This document shows, piece after piece, positions 1 to 6,866 of a stretch of 64,000 nt of DNA (its first letter is position 1; every line of letters starts with the position of its first letter). The DNA lies in the IMG/VR virus record IMGVR_UViG_3300028377_000003, positions 1 to 64,000 of that record; one strand, 5' to 3'. The DNA is from a virus. Position numbers and translations under genes: made by a program. Under the pieces are notes generated by a model. It had not been told where the DNA came from. It did no database searches and saw only the letters and a list, made by a program, of their open reading frames with translations.

Positions 1-120
1 TAACACGCTCATCGCTAACACGCTCATCGCTAACACGCTCATCGCTAACACGCTCATCGCTAACACGCTCATCGCTAACACGCTCATCGCTAACACGCTC
101 ATCGCTAACACGCTCACCGA
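1..120. repeat. 15-bp tandem repeat (TAACACGCTCATCGC), 8 copies in window
   Basis: Seven perfect copies plus one variant (last bases CACCGA) sit head to tail and are cut by the window edge, so the true copy number is unknown. The unit is a multiple of three and stays in frame with the minus-strand gene, encoding SDERV. Confidence 0.98.
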
Positions 121-358
121 CCAGATTGAAAGCGTTGTAACCTAGCTTCTCACCGGTGACGACATGGAGGGCGTGACGTTTAGCATCGGCGGGGAGATAG
201 GTACGACATTTGCGGCATTTGCGGCAACGGGTAGCGGCGTGAGCGTTGTTATACATTTCGCCACAGGCGCATTCCCAAGCGTAACCGTCCTTGACGTTTT
301 CTTGCATGTACTCGGGAAGGTCAGCGAGTTGGGCTTCGGTGTAGTCGGCGTCGCTCAT
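1..358 (-). CDS. Zinc-ribbon-like protein with SDERV pentapeptide repeat tail (partial)
   Basis: The gene starts at 358 and runs off the left edge, giving 119 codons with no stop. Residues about 33-51 hold a cysteine cluster (ECACGE, then CRKCRKCR) that could bind zinc. From about residue 80 the protein becomes a pure ERVSD repeat, read from the 15-bp tandem array at 1-120. The charged five-residue repeat is probably extended or helical and its copy number may vary by slippage. A promoter lies at 420-448 and an ACGGAGA ribosome site precedes the ATG. No function is recognised. Confidence 0.8.
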   Translation of the reverse strand, partial: MSDADYTEAQLADLPEYMQENVKDGYAWECACGEMYNNAHAATRCRKCRKCRTYLPADAKRHALHVVTGEKLGYNAFNLVGERVSDERVSDERVSDERVSDERVSDERVSDERVSDERV

Positions 359-385
359 TGTTTTAATCTCCGTGATCGGATAGTC

Positions 386-410
386 GTGATCATGTGATCG
401 CCTGATCTCC
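386..410. repeat. 25-bp inverted repeat, copy 1 (partner at 7867-7891)
   Basis: The reverse complement of this stretch is found exactly at 7867-7891. It is rich in GATC/TGATCA palindromes. This copy lies in the 5' leader of the first gene, just downstream of its promoter, so it would be transcribed. It may be a protein-binding site or a leader fold. Confidence 0.9.
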
Positions 411-419
411 TTGCACTTA

Positions 420-448
420 CTTATACCCTAGTAACCGTACCCTGTCAA
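420..448 (-). promoter_or_regulatory. sigma70-type promoter
   Basis: On the minus strand: -35 TTGACA (443-448), 17-bp spacer ending CTAGGG, -10 TATAAG (420-425). Drives the SDERV-repeat gene. Confidence 0.85.
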
Positions 449-465
449 AACTATTTAGACATGCG

Positions 466-1380
466 TCAGCGCGACATGTCTTTAGTGATCACACGTGCGA
501 TGGCGGATTTAGGTATATGGGTGTAAGTGAAGACAGCACCGTCCGTGGGGTAAGCAGTATCCTCGTGGAACTTGGTACCCGGACGTAGTTCTGTGAGGTC
601 GATCATGAAGATGGATACGTGGGGTGTGCGGGTAAGAGTAATGCCGCCCATGTTTTCGCCTTCGAAAGTAGGGACGAAATCTTTGAGGGCATGTGTCAAG
701 TCCTGTCGCTTTTTGAAAAGGTAAACACGGTCCGGGTAACTGAAAGGGTGCTTTGGATCGTCGCCCCCACCAGACGAACGAGGGGTAAGGCCCTTGCTCT
801 TGATGCTGGAGGCGTTGGCAGAGTCGGTCAGGTGGTAGAGGTAAGGCATACCCTCGTTGATCAGCTTGGCAGGGGTCCAGTGGTCCTTGGGGTAGAACGG
901 CTGGAACTCAATCCACAGGGCTTGGGTAAAGAAAGCGTCGGGAGCTATTTTGCTTTGCGAAACGTCGTGGACCTTGAAACGGCGTACCCAACTCTCCAGA
1001 TCGTAAAGGGCGACATAGTAGCCACGGGCTTTAGCGAATTTGTCGAGCCTACGTTGTAGGGATCCGTTGATCTTACTGAGGGTAGCTTTATCAAAAGCCC
1101 GCTGTTGTTTGTCGGCATGTCCCTCAATGACGTGTTTCTTGGGGTCTGGAACAGCGGTGTAGAGTACAGAGTTGCCCCGATCACGGATATCAAAGCTACT
1201 GAAGGTGAGGTCTGAGAATTCTTTTTGCAACGCGCCGGTGATAGCTTGGGGGTCGGTGCTTTGTGGGCGTTTAGCGACCCTCTGTGAAGCGCTGAGGTGG
1301 TCGAGGATAGGTCGAAGGTGTCCTTGAAGGTTAGGCTGGCGGGCACCCAGACGGATAAGCTGTTCTTTGATGTTGGACAT
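466..1380 (-). CDS. ADP-ribosyltransferase-like protein with terminal LIRLG motif
   Basis: 304 aa. Residues 6-30 (EQLIRLG...LQGHLRPILDHL) carry a helical motif also seen at the ends of the proteins at 62257, 62991 and 47983. The C-terminal 130 residues look like the KptA/DarT/ART fold: LYHLTD with H183, a GLTP turn, DRVYLF with Y220, FMIDLTEL and a closing IPKSAIARV strand. That fold transfers ADP-ribose from NAD or uses a related chemistry. The start at 1380 is preferred because the motif begins there; an in-frame ATG lies 30 bases upstream. A 15-bp hairpin (1381-1424) abuts the start codon and would hide the ribosome site. If the motif targets the virion, this could be an injected Alt-like effector; that is inference. 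Confidence 0.6.
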   Translation of the reverse strand: MSNIKEQLIRLGARQPNLQGHLRPILDHLSASQRVAKRPQSTDPQAITGALQKEFSDLTFSSFDIRDRGNSVLYTAVPDPKKHVIEGHADKQQRAFDKATLSKINGSLQRRLDKFAKARGYYVALYDLESWVRRFKVHDVSQSKIAPDAFFTQALWIEFQPFYPKDHWTPAKLINEGMPYLYHLTDSANASSIKSKGLTPRSSGGGDDPKHPFSYPDRVYLFKKRQDLTHALKDFVPTFEGENMGGITLTRTPHVSIFMIDLTELRPGTKFHEDTAYPTDGAVFTYTHIPKSAIARVITKDMSR

Positions 1381-1424
1381 AATACCGGCACCTGTAGAGT
1401 GTAGATTCAACAGGTACCGGTATT
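1381..1424 (-). promoter_or_regulatory. Hairpin sequestering the ribosome site of the ART-like gene
   Basis: Arms 1381-1395 and 1410-1424 pair over 15 bp in minus-strand RNA (one U-G wobble) around a 14-nt loop. The 3' arm holds the only Shine-Dalgarno-like run (ACAGGUG) and ends directly at the AUG. T4 late genes such as e and soc use hairpins of this kind to block translation from long early transcripts. Confidence 0.7.
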
Positions 1425-1434
1425 TACAAAAGGA

Positions 1435-2248
1435 TTAGGAAGCTCGCACTTCGAAAGACACGAAATCAATCTCACCGTTGCTGGGGTGGAACCAGCCTTG
1501 GGCGCTGAAGCTGCCCTCTACCTCGTGGGTCTGGTCGTCACCCTGCAAGATAAACAGCATGGGCATATGTGGGCTTTTCCGACCTCACTGTCACAGCGGG
1601 TTTCGATGTTGTCGGGATCCGCGCTGAATTCGATGAGCTTGTCCCGGCTCGTATAGCGGAAAGGGGAGCGGTAAGCGTCTTTATCGAACATAGCGTCCAC
1701 ATCCAAGACCTCATATGTCTTGGTTTCACCGGTTGCCGTATCTTCGAGGTGGAAAGTCACGGTCGAAGCAGGCGTCTTCGTTGACGTAGTACCCCGTGGG
1801 TTCGGACTGGAACGTAGCGTCTACGCCGGTAACGATCCACGTGCGATACTTGACGGGTTCGAAGTAATCGTTGCGGATATCGAGGATCTCACCCTCTTTG
1901 GTCTGACGCACCCAATCAACCTCGTTGCCTTGGAACCAATTGGCAATTGCAGCCTGTGCTTCGTTGGCGTTCCAGCCTTCACCGGCTTCGATAGCGCCCA
2001 AGAGTTCGGTATTCGGTAGCAGCCTCTTGGATAGCCTCTTGAAGGGTGCCGACGACCTCGGTGTAGTCTTCGAAGTCGGAGTTCATTACGTAGTGGTACA
2101 TGCGAATGCCCAGCCACTTGTTTTTCCACTCGGGATACCAATCATCCTCTGAGCCTTCCAGATAGGACTCCAGCATATCCCGGACTTCAACCGGTTCGCA
2201 GTCCTCTACTTTCGCTTGCGTATCGTAAATCGTGTCTTCCCAACCCAT
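1435..2248 (-). pseudogene. Decayed gene with three frameshifts
   Basis: Four overlapping frames read as one protein of about 270 aa: start at 2248 (MGWEDTIYD, good GGAGG site), shift near 1995 into a frame with GAIEAGEGWN, shift near 1755 into TFHLEDTATGE, and shift near 1565 into MLFILQGDDQ, ending at 1435. Joins are one extra base, one extra base and a 2-bp AT duplication. The first two segments contain a related repeat (YLEGSEDDW and WFQGNEVDW), suggesting two copies of one domain. Its promoter also carries a 5-bp duplication, which supports real decay over sequencing error. Product unknown; it could instead be read as small overlapping ORFs, but these lack ribosome sites. Confidence 0.65.
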
Positions 2249-2301
2249 TGCATCCTCCGTCGTAAATTAAGTGGGGACCCGAAGGCCCCCGTTACCAATA
2301 A

Positions 2302-2335
2302 CCTATACCCTAGCCTAGTCGTGCTGATCCGTCAA
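2302..2335 (-). promoter_or_regulatory. Damaged promoter with 22-bp spacer
   Basis: -35 TTGACG (2330-2335) and -10 TATAGG (2302-2307) match the local consensus, but the spacer is 22 bp because CCTAG is duplicated in tandem. Such spacing should be weak or inactive. It precedes the decayed gene. A UUCG-capped hairpin (2273-2290) follows in the leader. Confidence 0.7.
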
Positions 2336-2365
2336 AAAAGCCCCGATCCACTTAGGGACCGGGGC
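2334..2365 (-). terminator. Rho-independent terminator
   Basis: In minus-strand RNA a 10-bp GC stem (arms 2356-2365 and 2340-2349, 6-nt loop) is followed by six U. It ends the transcript of the gene at 2374-2769 and overlaps the next -35 box. Confidence 0.8.
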
Positions 2366-2373
2366 CGTCCTAC

Positions 2374-2769
2374 TCAGTTGGTGTAGGATTCCTCGACTTC
2401 CGGGTTGACCCGGACGTCGCCGTTACCCTTGTGCTTGTTCTTGCGGCACGTGCGGCACCACGACTGCATGTAGACTTTGCCGCGATACTTGCGAAGGCCG
2501 AAGTCCGACTTGATTTCGTCGACGCCCACAACCTCGTGGCTGCAATTCGGGCACTCGTGAACCACCGTCTCCCAAGGCTTCAGGCGGCCAACCATGCCCC
2601 GGTGTCCACCACGGGTGACGTGCGGGAACTCCGTTTGAAGGCGATCATACAACGTCGAGGCTTGCTTGTCCGTGAAGCTCGGGTTGGCGTGTACCCAACA
2701 TATGAAGTCTTTTCGCAGGCTGACGTCGTTGTTGGCTTTGCGATCGTTGGCTTTAGTCGACTTGTTCAT
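2374..2769 (-). CDS. Zinc-ribbon protein, paralog A
   Basis: 131 aa. An N-terminal helical part (RKDFICWVHANPSF... ASTLYDRL) is followed by TRGGHRGMVGRL, then two cysteine pairs (CPNC and CRTC) around FGLRKYRGK and QSWC. Paralogs are at 4689-5072 (very close) and 12374-12955 (longer). The FGxR...SWCxxCR block recurs in phage HNH and zinc-binding proteins, but no HNH triad is present, so nucleic-acid binding is the most that can be inferred. The start at 2769 has an AAGGAGC site and lies downstream of its own promoter; the longer open frame upstream runs into the promoter. Confidence 0.8.
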   Translation of the reverse strand: MNKSTKANDRKANNDVSLRKDFICWVHANPSFTDKQASTLYDRLQTEFPHVTRGGHRGMVGRLKPWETVVHECPNCSHEVVGVDEIKSDFGLRKYRGKVYMQSWCRTCRKNKHKGNGDVRVNPEVEESYTN

Positions 2770-2809
2770 TTGAAGCTCCTTTCGTCTATCGTATTTGGTG
2801 TGTCGTCTC

Positions 2810-2826
2810 GGGGCGACCATCGCCCC
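2810..2826 (-). promoter_or_regulatory. 5' leader hairpin
   Basis: GGGGCGA and UCGCCCC pair (7 bp, 3-nt loop) about 10 bases after the transcription start. Unrelated sequences form hairpins at the same place downstream of several other promoters here. Confidence 0.65.
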
Positions 2827-2837
2827 CTCTACACTAA

Positions 2838-2866
2838 CCTATACCCTAGTGATCTAACTCCGTCAA
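2838..2866 (-). promoter_or_regulatory. sigma70-type promoter with TAGGG element
   Basis: -35 TTGACG (2861-2866), 17-bp spacer ending TAGGG, -10 TATAGG (2838-2843). Drives zinc-ribbon paralog A. Confidence 0.9.
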
Positions 2867-2945
2867 AACTTTCTGAGAAAAAGATCAAAAACTTTTCAAG
2901 TCGACCTGTGAGGCGCCTCCAAGGGGGTTTGGAGGCACCCTTTTG

Positions 2946-3313
2946 TTACTGGATCTTGTCGAGGCTCTTGATAGCATCGCTGGTGTGGGGGTAAACCAGA
3001 CCCGACCGTGCCCCGGCACCGGCTTCGATAGCCTTGGCAATGTCACGCAAGGCGTCCCGAAGGTGCAGGGTATTCATCTGTTGCTCACCGGGTGCCAACT
3101 GAAGGTCGTAGTCATCCGGTACGCTGAATGTGACGCCACCCGCAACCACTTCACGGTTCGTATCGAAAACACACGGCTTATCTTTGACCTCTGTGACCGT
3201 GAAGGGGGTATCCTCTTCGAGTTCGCGCCGTTGGGAGCCGTTGTCATAAACGACACAACCCGCTGGCATGGCAAGACGATTGTGATTCCGGGGGTGAGTT
3301 CTTCGACTTTCAT
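2946..3313 (-). pseudogene. Small unknown protein, one frameshift
   Basis: The frame starting at 3313 (MKVEELTPGITIVL) has a strong GGGAGG site but goes out of frame near 3270. The next frame continues as AMPAGCVVYDNGSQ to a stop at 2946, giving about 121 aa if one base is restored near 3270 (GTCTTGCC read as GTCCTTGCC). Either a one-base sequence error or a recent mutation. The sequence suggests a small beta-rich domain (about 75 aa) and an alpha-helical tail; function unknown. A hairpin at 2912-2940 lies just beyond the stop. Confidence 0.65.
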
Positions 3314-3342
3314 AGCAATACCTCCCTTCGTAAGGGTAATTA

Positions 3343-3549
3343 TTACAGGCGCTTGATTTTGATGTGAACAACCGGGGCATCCAGCCGCCCATCGTCACGG
3401 ATGGTGGAGGTTTCCCACCGGACACCCGTGACCTCGTGGGGGTAGCCGTCAATAGCGAGGGTCTGCCCTTCTTGGGGGACACTAGACCAGTGGCCTTCGT
3501 AATACTCCGCCCGGTCCGGCTCTTCGAACTTGATATGCGTGGTGCTCAT
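3343..3549 (-). CDS. Small unknown protein
   Basis: 68 aa, starting MSTTHIKFEE behind a GGAAGG site. Acidic N-terminus, then a short beta-like stretch (VVHIKIKRL). It lies between the genes at 2946 and 3562 and probably shares the promoter at 4058-4086. No family recognised. Confidence 0.65.
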   Translation of the reverse strand: MSTTHIKFEEPDRAEYYEGHWSSVPQEGQTLAIDGYPHEVTGVRWETSTIRDDGRLDAPVVHIKIKRL

Positions 3550-3561
3550 AGCGTTACCTTC

Positions 3562-4020
3562 CTAGTTACGGTCGATGGTGTAGGGTTCCAACACTTCAGC
3601 CAGCTTGCGTACAGTTGCTTGGATGCTCTTGCGCTTGGCGCGGTATGCGAATTCGATCTGTGCATCCGTCGCTTCATAGTCGAATTCCAGCGGGTCGATA
3701 TCAACATCGGCGTCCGTACCTTCAAGGCGTTCCCACGTGGACAGTAGAATGTCCACAGGGGCCTCCACATACGTCTTACCGTACTCGCAGACCTCTTCGG
3801 GGATACCAGCACCCTCACAGTACAAAGCGTTCGCCCAATAGATGTGGTCGATCTGAGCCTCCGTGAGGTTGCGTACCCTCACAGATTCACCACGTTTCCA
3901 CTTCTTGACGAGGTTGGCCCGCATCGCTTCGACTTTGGCCTCGCTATCCCAATAGCAACGCCACTCTACCCCTGCCGGGCTAGTGCCGATGTATGTGCCT
4001 TTTTCTAATCGCGTTGCCAT
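3562..4020 (-). CDS. Unknown acidic protein
   Basis: 152 aa. The start at 4020 is preceded by CGGAGACGACGAC, the leader and ribosome-site pattern used by many genes here. Contains WRCYWDSEAK near the N-terminus, an acidic middle (TDADVDIDPLEFD) and a basic helical end. First gene of a short operon with those at 3343 and 2946, under the promoter at 4058-4086. No function can be assigned. Confidence 0.75.
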   Translation of the reverse strand: MATRLEKGTYIGTSPAGVEWRCYWDSEAKVEAMRANLVKKWKRGESVRVRNLTEAQIDHIYWANALYCEGAGIPEEVCEYGKTYVEAPVDILLSTWERLEGTDADVDIDPLEFDYEATDAQIEFAYRAKRKSIQATVRKLAEVLEPYTIDRN

Positions 4021-4057
4021 GTCGTCGTCGTCTCCGTGTTCGGTTCGGGTTCACTAG

Positions 4058-4086
4058 TATATACCCTAATGATCCCGGTCCGTCAA
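4058..4086 (-). promoter_or_regulatory. sigma70-type promoter with TAGGG element
   Basis: -35 TTGACG (4081-4086), 17-bp spacer ending TTAGGG, -10 TATATA (4058-4063). Drives the 3562, 3343 and 2946 genes. Confidence 0.88.
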
Positions 4087-4688
4087 AAGGAATTTGTGTC
4101 ATAGGTAGGCAGTGCCCTGTTCAGCCAGCAATGTCTTAGAAGGTAGAGAGTTGACTGGGGACCCGACTGGGACCCTAAACCCTTGGCAAAGCATCGGAGT
4201 TCTAGGGTTAAGTGCATTCTGTAGACAGCCCCCGTTGCGTGACGCCGTGAAATATGATATGGGGGCCTGGGGGCCTGAGGGCCTGAGGGCCTGTGATCAC
4301 GTGAATTCTTGTATCTGGCCGTGAATTGTGAGCACAAAAGGGGTGGGTGCGTGAAAAACCGTTCCAAGAAATAGGTCCGCCCCCTTGGACCCGTGCTAAG
4401 GGGTAAGCATCCAAGGGGGCGGCCTGTCATTATATCTTTTAGGTGTAGTTACATATACTGCTTGTCGTTTTAGAACGCCGTATCTCTAGCAATTCGATGG
4501 GGTCGTGACCCTCGGAAGGGGTGCCCATCGGGCCTACCGTATCATGTGACGCTAGGGGGATGCGGAACAAGTAAGCTACCCGTCAGATAGGCCAGCATGT
4601 GTAGTAGAATCAACATAGGTCGTATCGTATTCGTTTCGTAGTGACTAAGCAAGGGGTGGGGGCCGAAGCCCCCTAGCACCCGTCTGGC
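4087..4688. other. 600-bp region without a convincing gene
   Basis: Open frames here are short, lack ribosome sites and do not resemble proteins. The region holds a G-rich run of 8-9-bp GGGCCTG(A/G) repeats at 4261-4293, a long hairpin at 4377-4422 (13-bp arms), and a GGGGGC-UUCG-GCCCCC hairpin at 4653-4672 just past the stop of the next gene. It could hold an untranslated RNA or a structural DNA site. Confidence 0.6.
4377..4422. other. Long perfect hairpin
   Basis: Arms 4377-4389 and 4410-4422 (CCGCCCCCTTGGA and its complement) pair perfectly over 13 bp; an inner TGCT/AGCA stem extends it. Neither strand has a U-run after it, so a simple terminator is not supported. Confidence 0.7.
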
Positions 4689-5072
4689 TTAGTTGGTGAA
4701 CGCTGCCTCGACGTCGGTCGGGTTGATGCGGGTGTGCTTGACACCGTTGCGCTTGTTACGGCGGCAACACTTGCACCAGCTTTGGACGTAAATCTTGCCA
4801 CGGTACTTACGCAGGCCGAAGTCGTGCTTGACGGCTTCGATACCGTGGACCGTCTTGTCGCACTTGGGGCACTGGTGCTCGATGTTTTCCCAAGGCTGCA
4901 TCCGACCGACCATGCCCCGGTGTCCACCACGGGTCATGTTCGGGAACTGACGCTCCATGCGGTCGTACAGCGCCGACGCTTGCTCTTGGGTGAACTCCGG
5001 GTTCGCGTGAACCCAGCAACGGATGAAATCTTTTCGGGTCGAAAGGTCGTTAGCTTTGGTCGCGGTCGTCAT
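4689..5072 (-). CDS. Zinc-ribbon protein, paralog B
   Basis: 127 aa, closely related to the protein at 2374 along its full length: RKDFIRCWVHANPEF, TRGGHRGMVGRM, CPKC, FGLRKYRGK and QSWCKCC. The cysteine pairs suggest zinc binding. The start at 5072 follows an AAGGAGA site and a leader (GACGACGAACTTACTACG) also found at the paralog loci at 7.7 and 13.0 kb. The open frame upstream of 5072 is only the translated promoter. Role unknown; nucleic-acid binding inferred. Confidence 0.8.
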   Translation of the reverse strand: MTTATKANDLSTRKDFIRCWVHANPEFTQEQASALYDRMERQFPNMTRGGHRGMVGRMQPWENIEHQCPKCDKTVHGIEAVKHDFGLRKYRGKIYVQSWCKCCRRNKRNGVKHTRINPTDVEAAFTN

Positions 5073-5113
5073 GGTCAATCTCCTTGATCGTCGTAGTAAG
5101 TTCGTCGTCTCTA

Positions 5114-5130
5114 GGGGATCCAATGTCCCC
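5114..5130 (-). promoter_or_regulatory. 5' leader hairpin
   Basis: GGGGA and UCCCC pair around a 7-nt loop at the 5' end of the transcript. The same block, promoter included, is duplicated at 5506-5562. Confidence 0.6.
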
Positions 5131-5141
5131 ATCTTCACTAA

Positions 5142-5170
5142 CCTATACCCTAACCTTGGGAACCCGTCAA
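5142..5170 (-). promoter_or_regulatory. sigma70-type promoter with TAGGG element
   Basis: -35 TTGACG (5165-5170), 17-bp spacer ending TTAGGG, -10 TATAGG (5142-5147). Drives paralog B. Confidence 0.9.
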
Positions 5171-5233
5171 AACTTTCTTCAAAAAGATTTCGACACGCTA
5201 CGTTAGGGTACCGTAGGACCCGACTAACAAAAG

Positions 5234-5479
5234 CTAAAGATCGCGTAGCGCAGTTCCGGCGCATCGTTTCATTTGCAGACTGTCGAGCATATCAATCTCA
5301 GAGTCCGTCATTTCGACACGATCTCCAGCTTCAAATGCGCATGGGAGGCGGTCAGAGTACGCACCGCCTGTCAACCCTAGCCCATCCTTAATAGCACACT
5401 TGTACGCAGTTCGGACGGAAGTGTGTCGATGTGTGCAAGCCCCACGAACATTTCCAACAGCTTTGTAATAGCGTTTCAT
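5234..5479 (-). CDS. Small unknown protein
   Basis: 81 aa, starting MKRYYKAVGNVRGAC. The larger open frame upstream covers the leader and promoter and is not coding. The sequence has CTHRHTSVRTAYKCA, which could hold a metal, and an acidic C-terminal half. Own promoter at 5534-5562. The ribosome site (AGGGA) is weak. No family recognised. Confidence 0.65.
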   Translation of the reverse strand: MKRYYKAVGNVRGACTHRHTSVRTAYKCAIKDGLGLTGGAYSDRLPCAFEAGDRVEMTDSEIDMLDSLQMKRCAGTALRDL

Positions 5480-5505
5480 ATCAGTCCCTAAGTTGAAAGT
5501 CTCTA

Positions 5506-5522
5506 GGGGATACAATGTCCCC
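5506..5522 (-). promoter_or_regulatory. 5' leader hairpin (duplicate of 5114-5130)
   Basis: GGGGA/UCCCC stem with a loop differing from the copy at 5114-5130 by two bases. Confidence 0.6.
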
Positions 5523-5533
5523 ATCTTCACTAA

Positions 5534-5562
5534 CCTATACCCTAGTGGTGGGAACCCGTCAA
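5534..5562 (-). promoter_or_regulatory. sigma70-type promoter with TAGGG element
   Basis: -35 TTGACG (5557-5562), 17-bp spacer ending CTAGGG, -10 TATAGG (5534-5539). Drives the 5234-5479 gene. Confidence 0.9.
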
Positions 5563-5568
5563 AACTAT

Positions 5569-5736
5569 TTAGTAAATCTCTTCGGTAGCGTGTTTCAACA
5601 GGGCATAGACTTTCTTGGTAGCCACTCTGACGGGGATACCCGCATCAATCATGGTATTCAGGAGGTCTTCAGCCTTATCACATGAACAGTTCAGATCCTC
5701 ATAGATCGCGTTCATAGTCTTTTTGAGGGTTTTCAT
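5569..5736 (-). CDS. 55-aa unknown protein
   Basis: Short gene with an ideal GGAGG site 6 bases before the ATG at 5736. Reads MKTLKKTMNAIYEDLNC, then CDKAEDLLNTMIDAGIP and a basic helical end, stopping at 5569. It is mostly alpha-helical in character. It has no promoter of its own and is probably read from the promoter at 6127-6155. Function unknown. Confidence 0.7.
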   Translation of the reverse strand: MKTLKKTMNAIYEDLNCSCDKAEDLLNTMIDAGIPVRVATKKVYALLKHATEEIY

Positions 5737-5751
5737 AGCTGCCTCCGTAGG

Positions 5752-5773
5752 GGGCGGGGGCCGAAGCCCCCTA
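5752..5773 (-). terminator. UUCG-capped hairpin
   Basis: GGGGGC-UUCG-GCCCCC stem between the genes at 5780 and 5569, matching the hairpin at 4653-4672. There is no U-run, so it may be a processing or stability element. Confidence 0.45.
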
Positions 5774-5779
5774 GCCGCT

Positions 5780-6073
5780 TCACATATTGCGAAGCATTTC
5801 TTCGACGTCCGAAAGTGTCCACTCGTCGCGCTTCAGGGTCGGGCGAAAGCCTTTGTCACTCTTGTAGCAATCGCTGTACGATTGCAGCGCCATTTCGAAC
5901 TCGTACTCATAGACGTTTTCGAACCGATCTGCGATGCCTTCGCTGGTCGTGAAACAGCACTGCCAACCTTCCGCCTTAGCGCGGGCCTTGCGCTGGGCAT
6001 TCTCTTCACGAATGTGCGAAAGCACGTCCGTGTCGTTTTGCATGGCGATTTCTTTTTCAGTCAGCGTCGTCAT
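5780..6073 (-). CDS. Unknown protein
   Basis: 97 aa beginning MTTLTEKEIAMQND, behind CGGAGATCACG. A basic helical segment (EENAQRKARAKAEGW) is followed by an acidic, tyrosine-rich region and a C-terminal helix. Own promoter at 6127-6155. No family recognised. Confidence 0.75.
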   Translation of the reverse strand: MTTLTEKEIAMQNDTDVLSHIREENAQRKARAKAEGWQCCFTTSEGIADRFENVYEYEFEMALQSYSDCYKSDKGFRPTLKRDEWTLSDVEEMLRNM

Positions 6074-6126
6074 CGTGATCTCCGTTTAGGCTCTGGCGTC
6101 GGGCCAATCCCTCCCGCCTTCACTAA

Positions 6127-6155
6127 TTTATACCCTAGTGGTCGGGATCCGTCAA
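6127..6155 (-). promoter_or_regulatory. sigma70-type promoter with TAGGG element
   Basis: -35 TTGACG (6150-6155), 17-bp spacer ending CTAGGG, -10 TATAAA (6127-6132). Drives the genes at 5780 and probably 5569. Confidence 0.9.
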
Positions 6156-6163
6156 AAGAAACT

Positions 6164-6475
6164 TTAGAAACTCAGGTACAGGCCGGTGTTCTTTTCGAAT
6201 GTGTCGACCAACTGGTCAGCGTAAACGTCGTTTGCTTCCGCTTTGACCTTAACGCTGGTGCCGTGGATCTTGATGAACTCCAGATCGTACAGGTCTTTAC
6301 CGTTCAGGCGGATACGCACATAGTTGATCTTGCGGTTGCCACTAAACTTAAACGTCACACCACCACCCGGCAGCATCAGGTAATCACGCCCCTTTACAAA
6401 GGCGCTCAGGCGGCGCTGCCCACCAAGCTGGCTCAAGATCGTTTCGGCAATTTGCTTTTCAGTCGCTTTGTCCAT
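6164..6475 (-). CDS. Unknown small protein
   Basis: 103 aa. A helical start (KQIAETILSQLGGQRRLSAFV) is followed by a beta-rich part (GGGVTFKFSG, YVRIRLNGKDLYDLEFIKI). CGGAGACAGGGACA precedes the ATG at 6475. Own promoter at 6524-6552. No family recognised. Confidence 0.75.
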   Translation of the reverse strand: MDKATEKQIAETILSQLGGQRRLSAFVKGRDYLMLPGGGVTFKFSGNRKINYVRIRLNGKDLYDLEFIKIHGTSVKVKAEANDVYADQLVDTFEKNTGLYLSF

Positions 6476-6523
6476 TGTCCCTGTCTCCGTCTAGCTTTGA
6501 GTTAGTCTCCGTCCTTCCACTAA

Positions 6524-6552
6524 CCTATACCCTAGTGATCTCCGCCTGTCAA
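6524..6552 (-). promoter_or_regulatory. sigma70-type promoter with TAGGG element
   Basis: -35 TTGACA (6547-6552), 17-bp spacer ending CTAGGG, -10 TATAGG (6524-6529). Confidence 0.9.
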
Positions 6553-6572
6553 AATTATTTAGTCCAAAGGGG

Positions 6573-6779
6573 CTATTTCTTTCGACCTTCTTCGAAGTAC
6601 CAATCGGTATGGAGCTTGTTCAACTCCGACGATTTCTTTTTGCACGCATCCTCATCAGAGAGTAGGTAGCAGTATCCTGTATCAGCACCAAACACCCCGT
6701 AATCGCTGTACCCCTCGTCAAACTCCACATAGAAACCTACCTTGCGATCCTTTTCCAGTGCTTCAGTCATGGTCGTCAT
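6573..6779 (-). CDS. Small unknown protein
   Basis: 68 aa, MTTMTEALEKDRKVGFYVEF, rich in aromatic residues (GYSDYGVFG, TDWYFEEGR) with a lysine tail. GGAGGCAG ribosome site. Own promoter at 6832-6860. Function unknown. Confidence 0.7.
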   Translation of the reverse strand: MTTMTEALEKDRKVGFYVEFDEGYSDYGVFGADTGYCYLLSDEDACKKKSSELNKLHTDWYFEEGRKK

Positions 6780-6799
6780 TGCTGCCTCCTCGCTGTGTC

Positions 6800-6820
6800 C
6801 GGGAAAGCCAACCCTTCCCG
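6800..6820 (-). promoter_or_regulatory. 5' leader hairpin
   Basis: CGGGAA and UUCCCG pair (6 bp, 9-nt loop) just after the transcription start of the gene at 6573. Confidence 0.55.
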
Positions 6821-6831
6821 TCTTACACTAC

Positions 6832-6860
6832 CTTATACCCTAGCGATCACCATCCGTCAA
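6832..6860 (-). promoter_or_regulatory. sigma70-type promoter with TAGGG element
   Basis: -35 TTGACG (6855-6860), 17-bp spacer ending CTAGGG, -10 TATAAG (6832-6837). Confidence 0.9.
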
Positions 6861-6866
6861 AAGTAT

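Noticed and set aside
1-120. CRISPR array
   Set aside because: The units are directly joined with no spacers and are only 15 bp, in frame with a coding sequence. This is a coding tandem repeat.
619-1059. Plus-strand open frame opposite the ART-like gene
   Set aside because: No ribosome site and no protein-like pattern; it mirrors a well-supported minus-strand gene.
4083-4430. Minus-strand 115-aa frame in the 4.1-4.7 kb gap
   Set aside because: No ribosome site, proline/arginine-rich composition unlike neighbours, and it spans strong hairpins.
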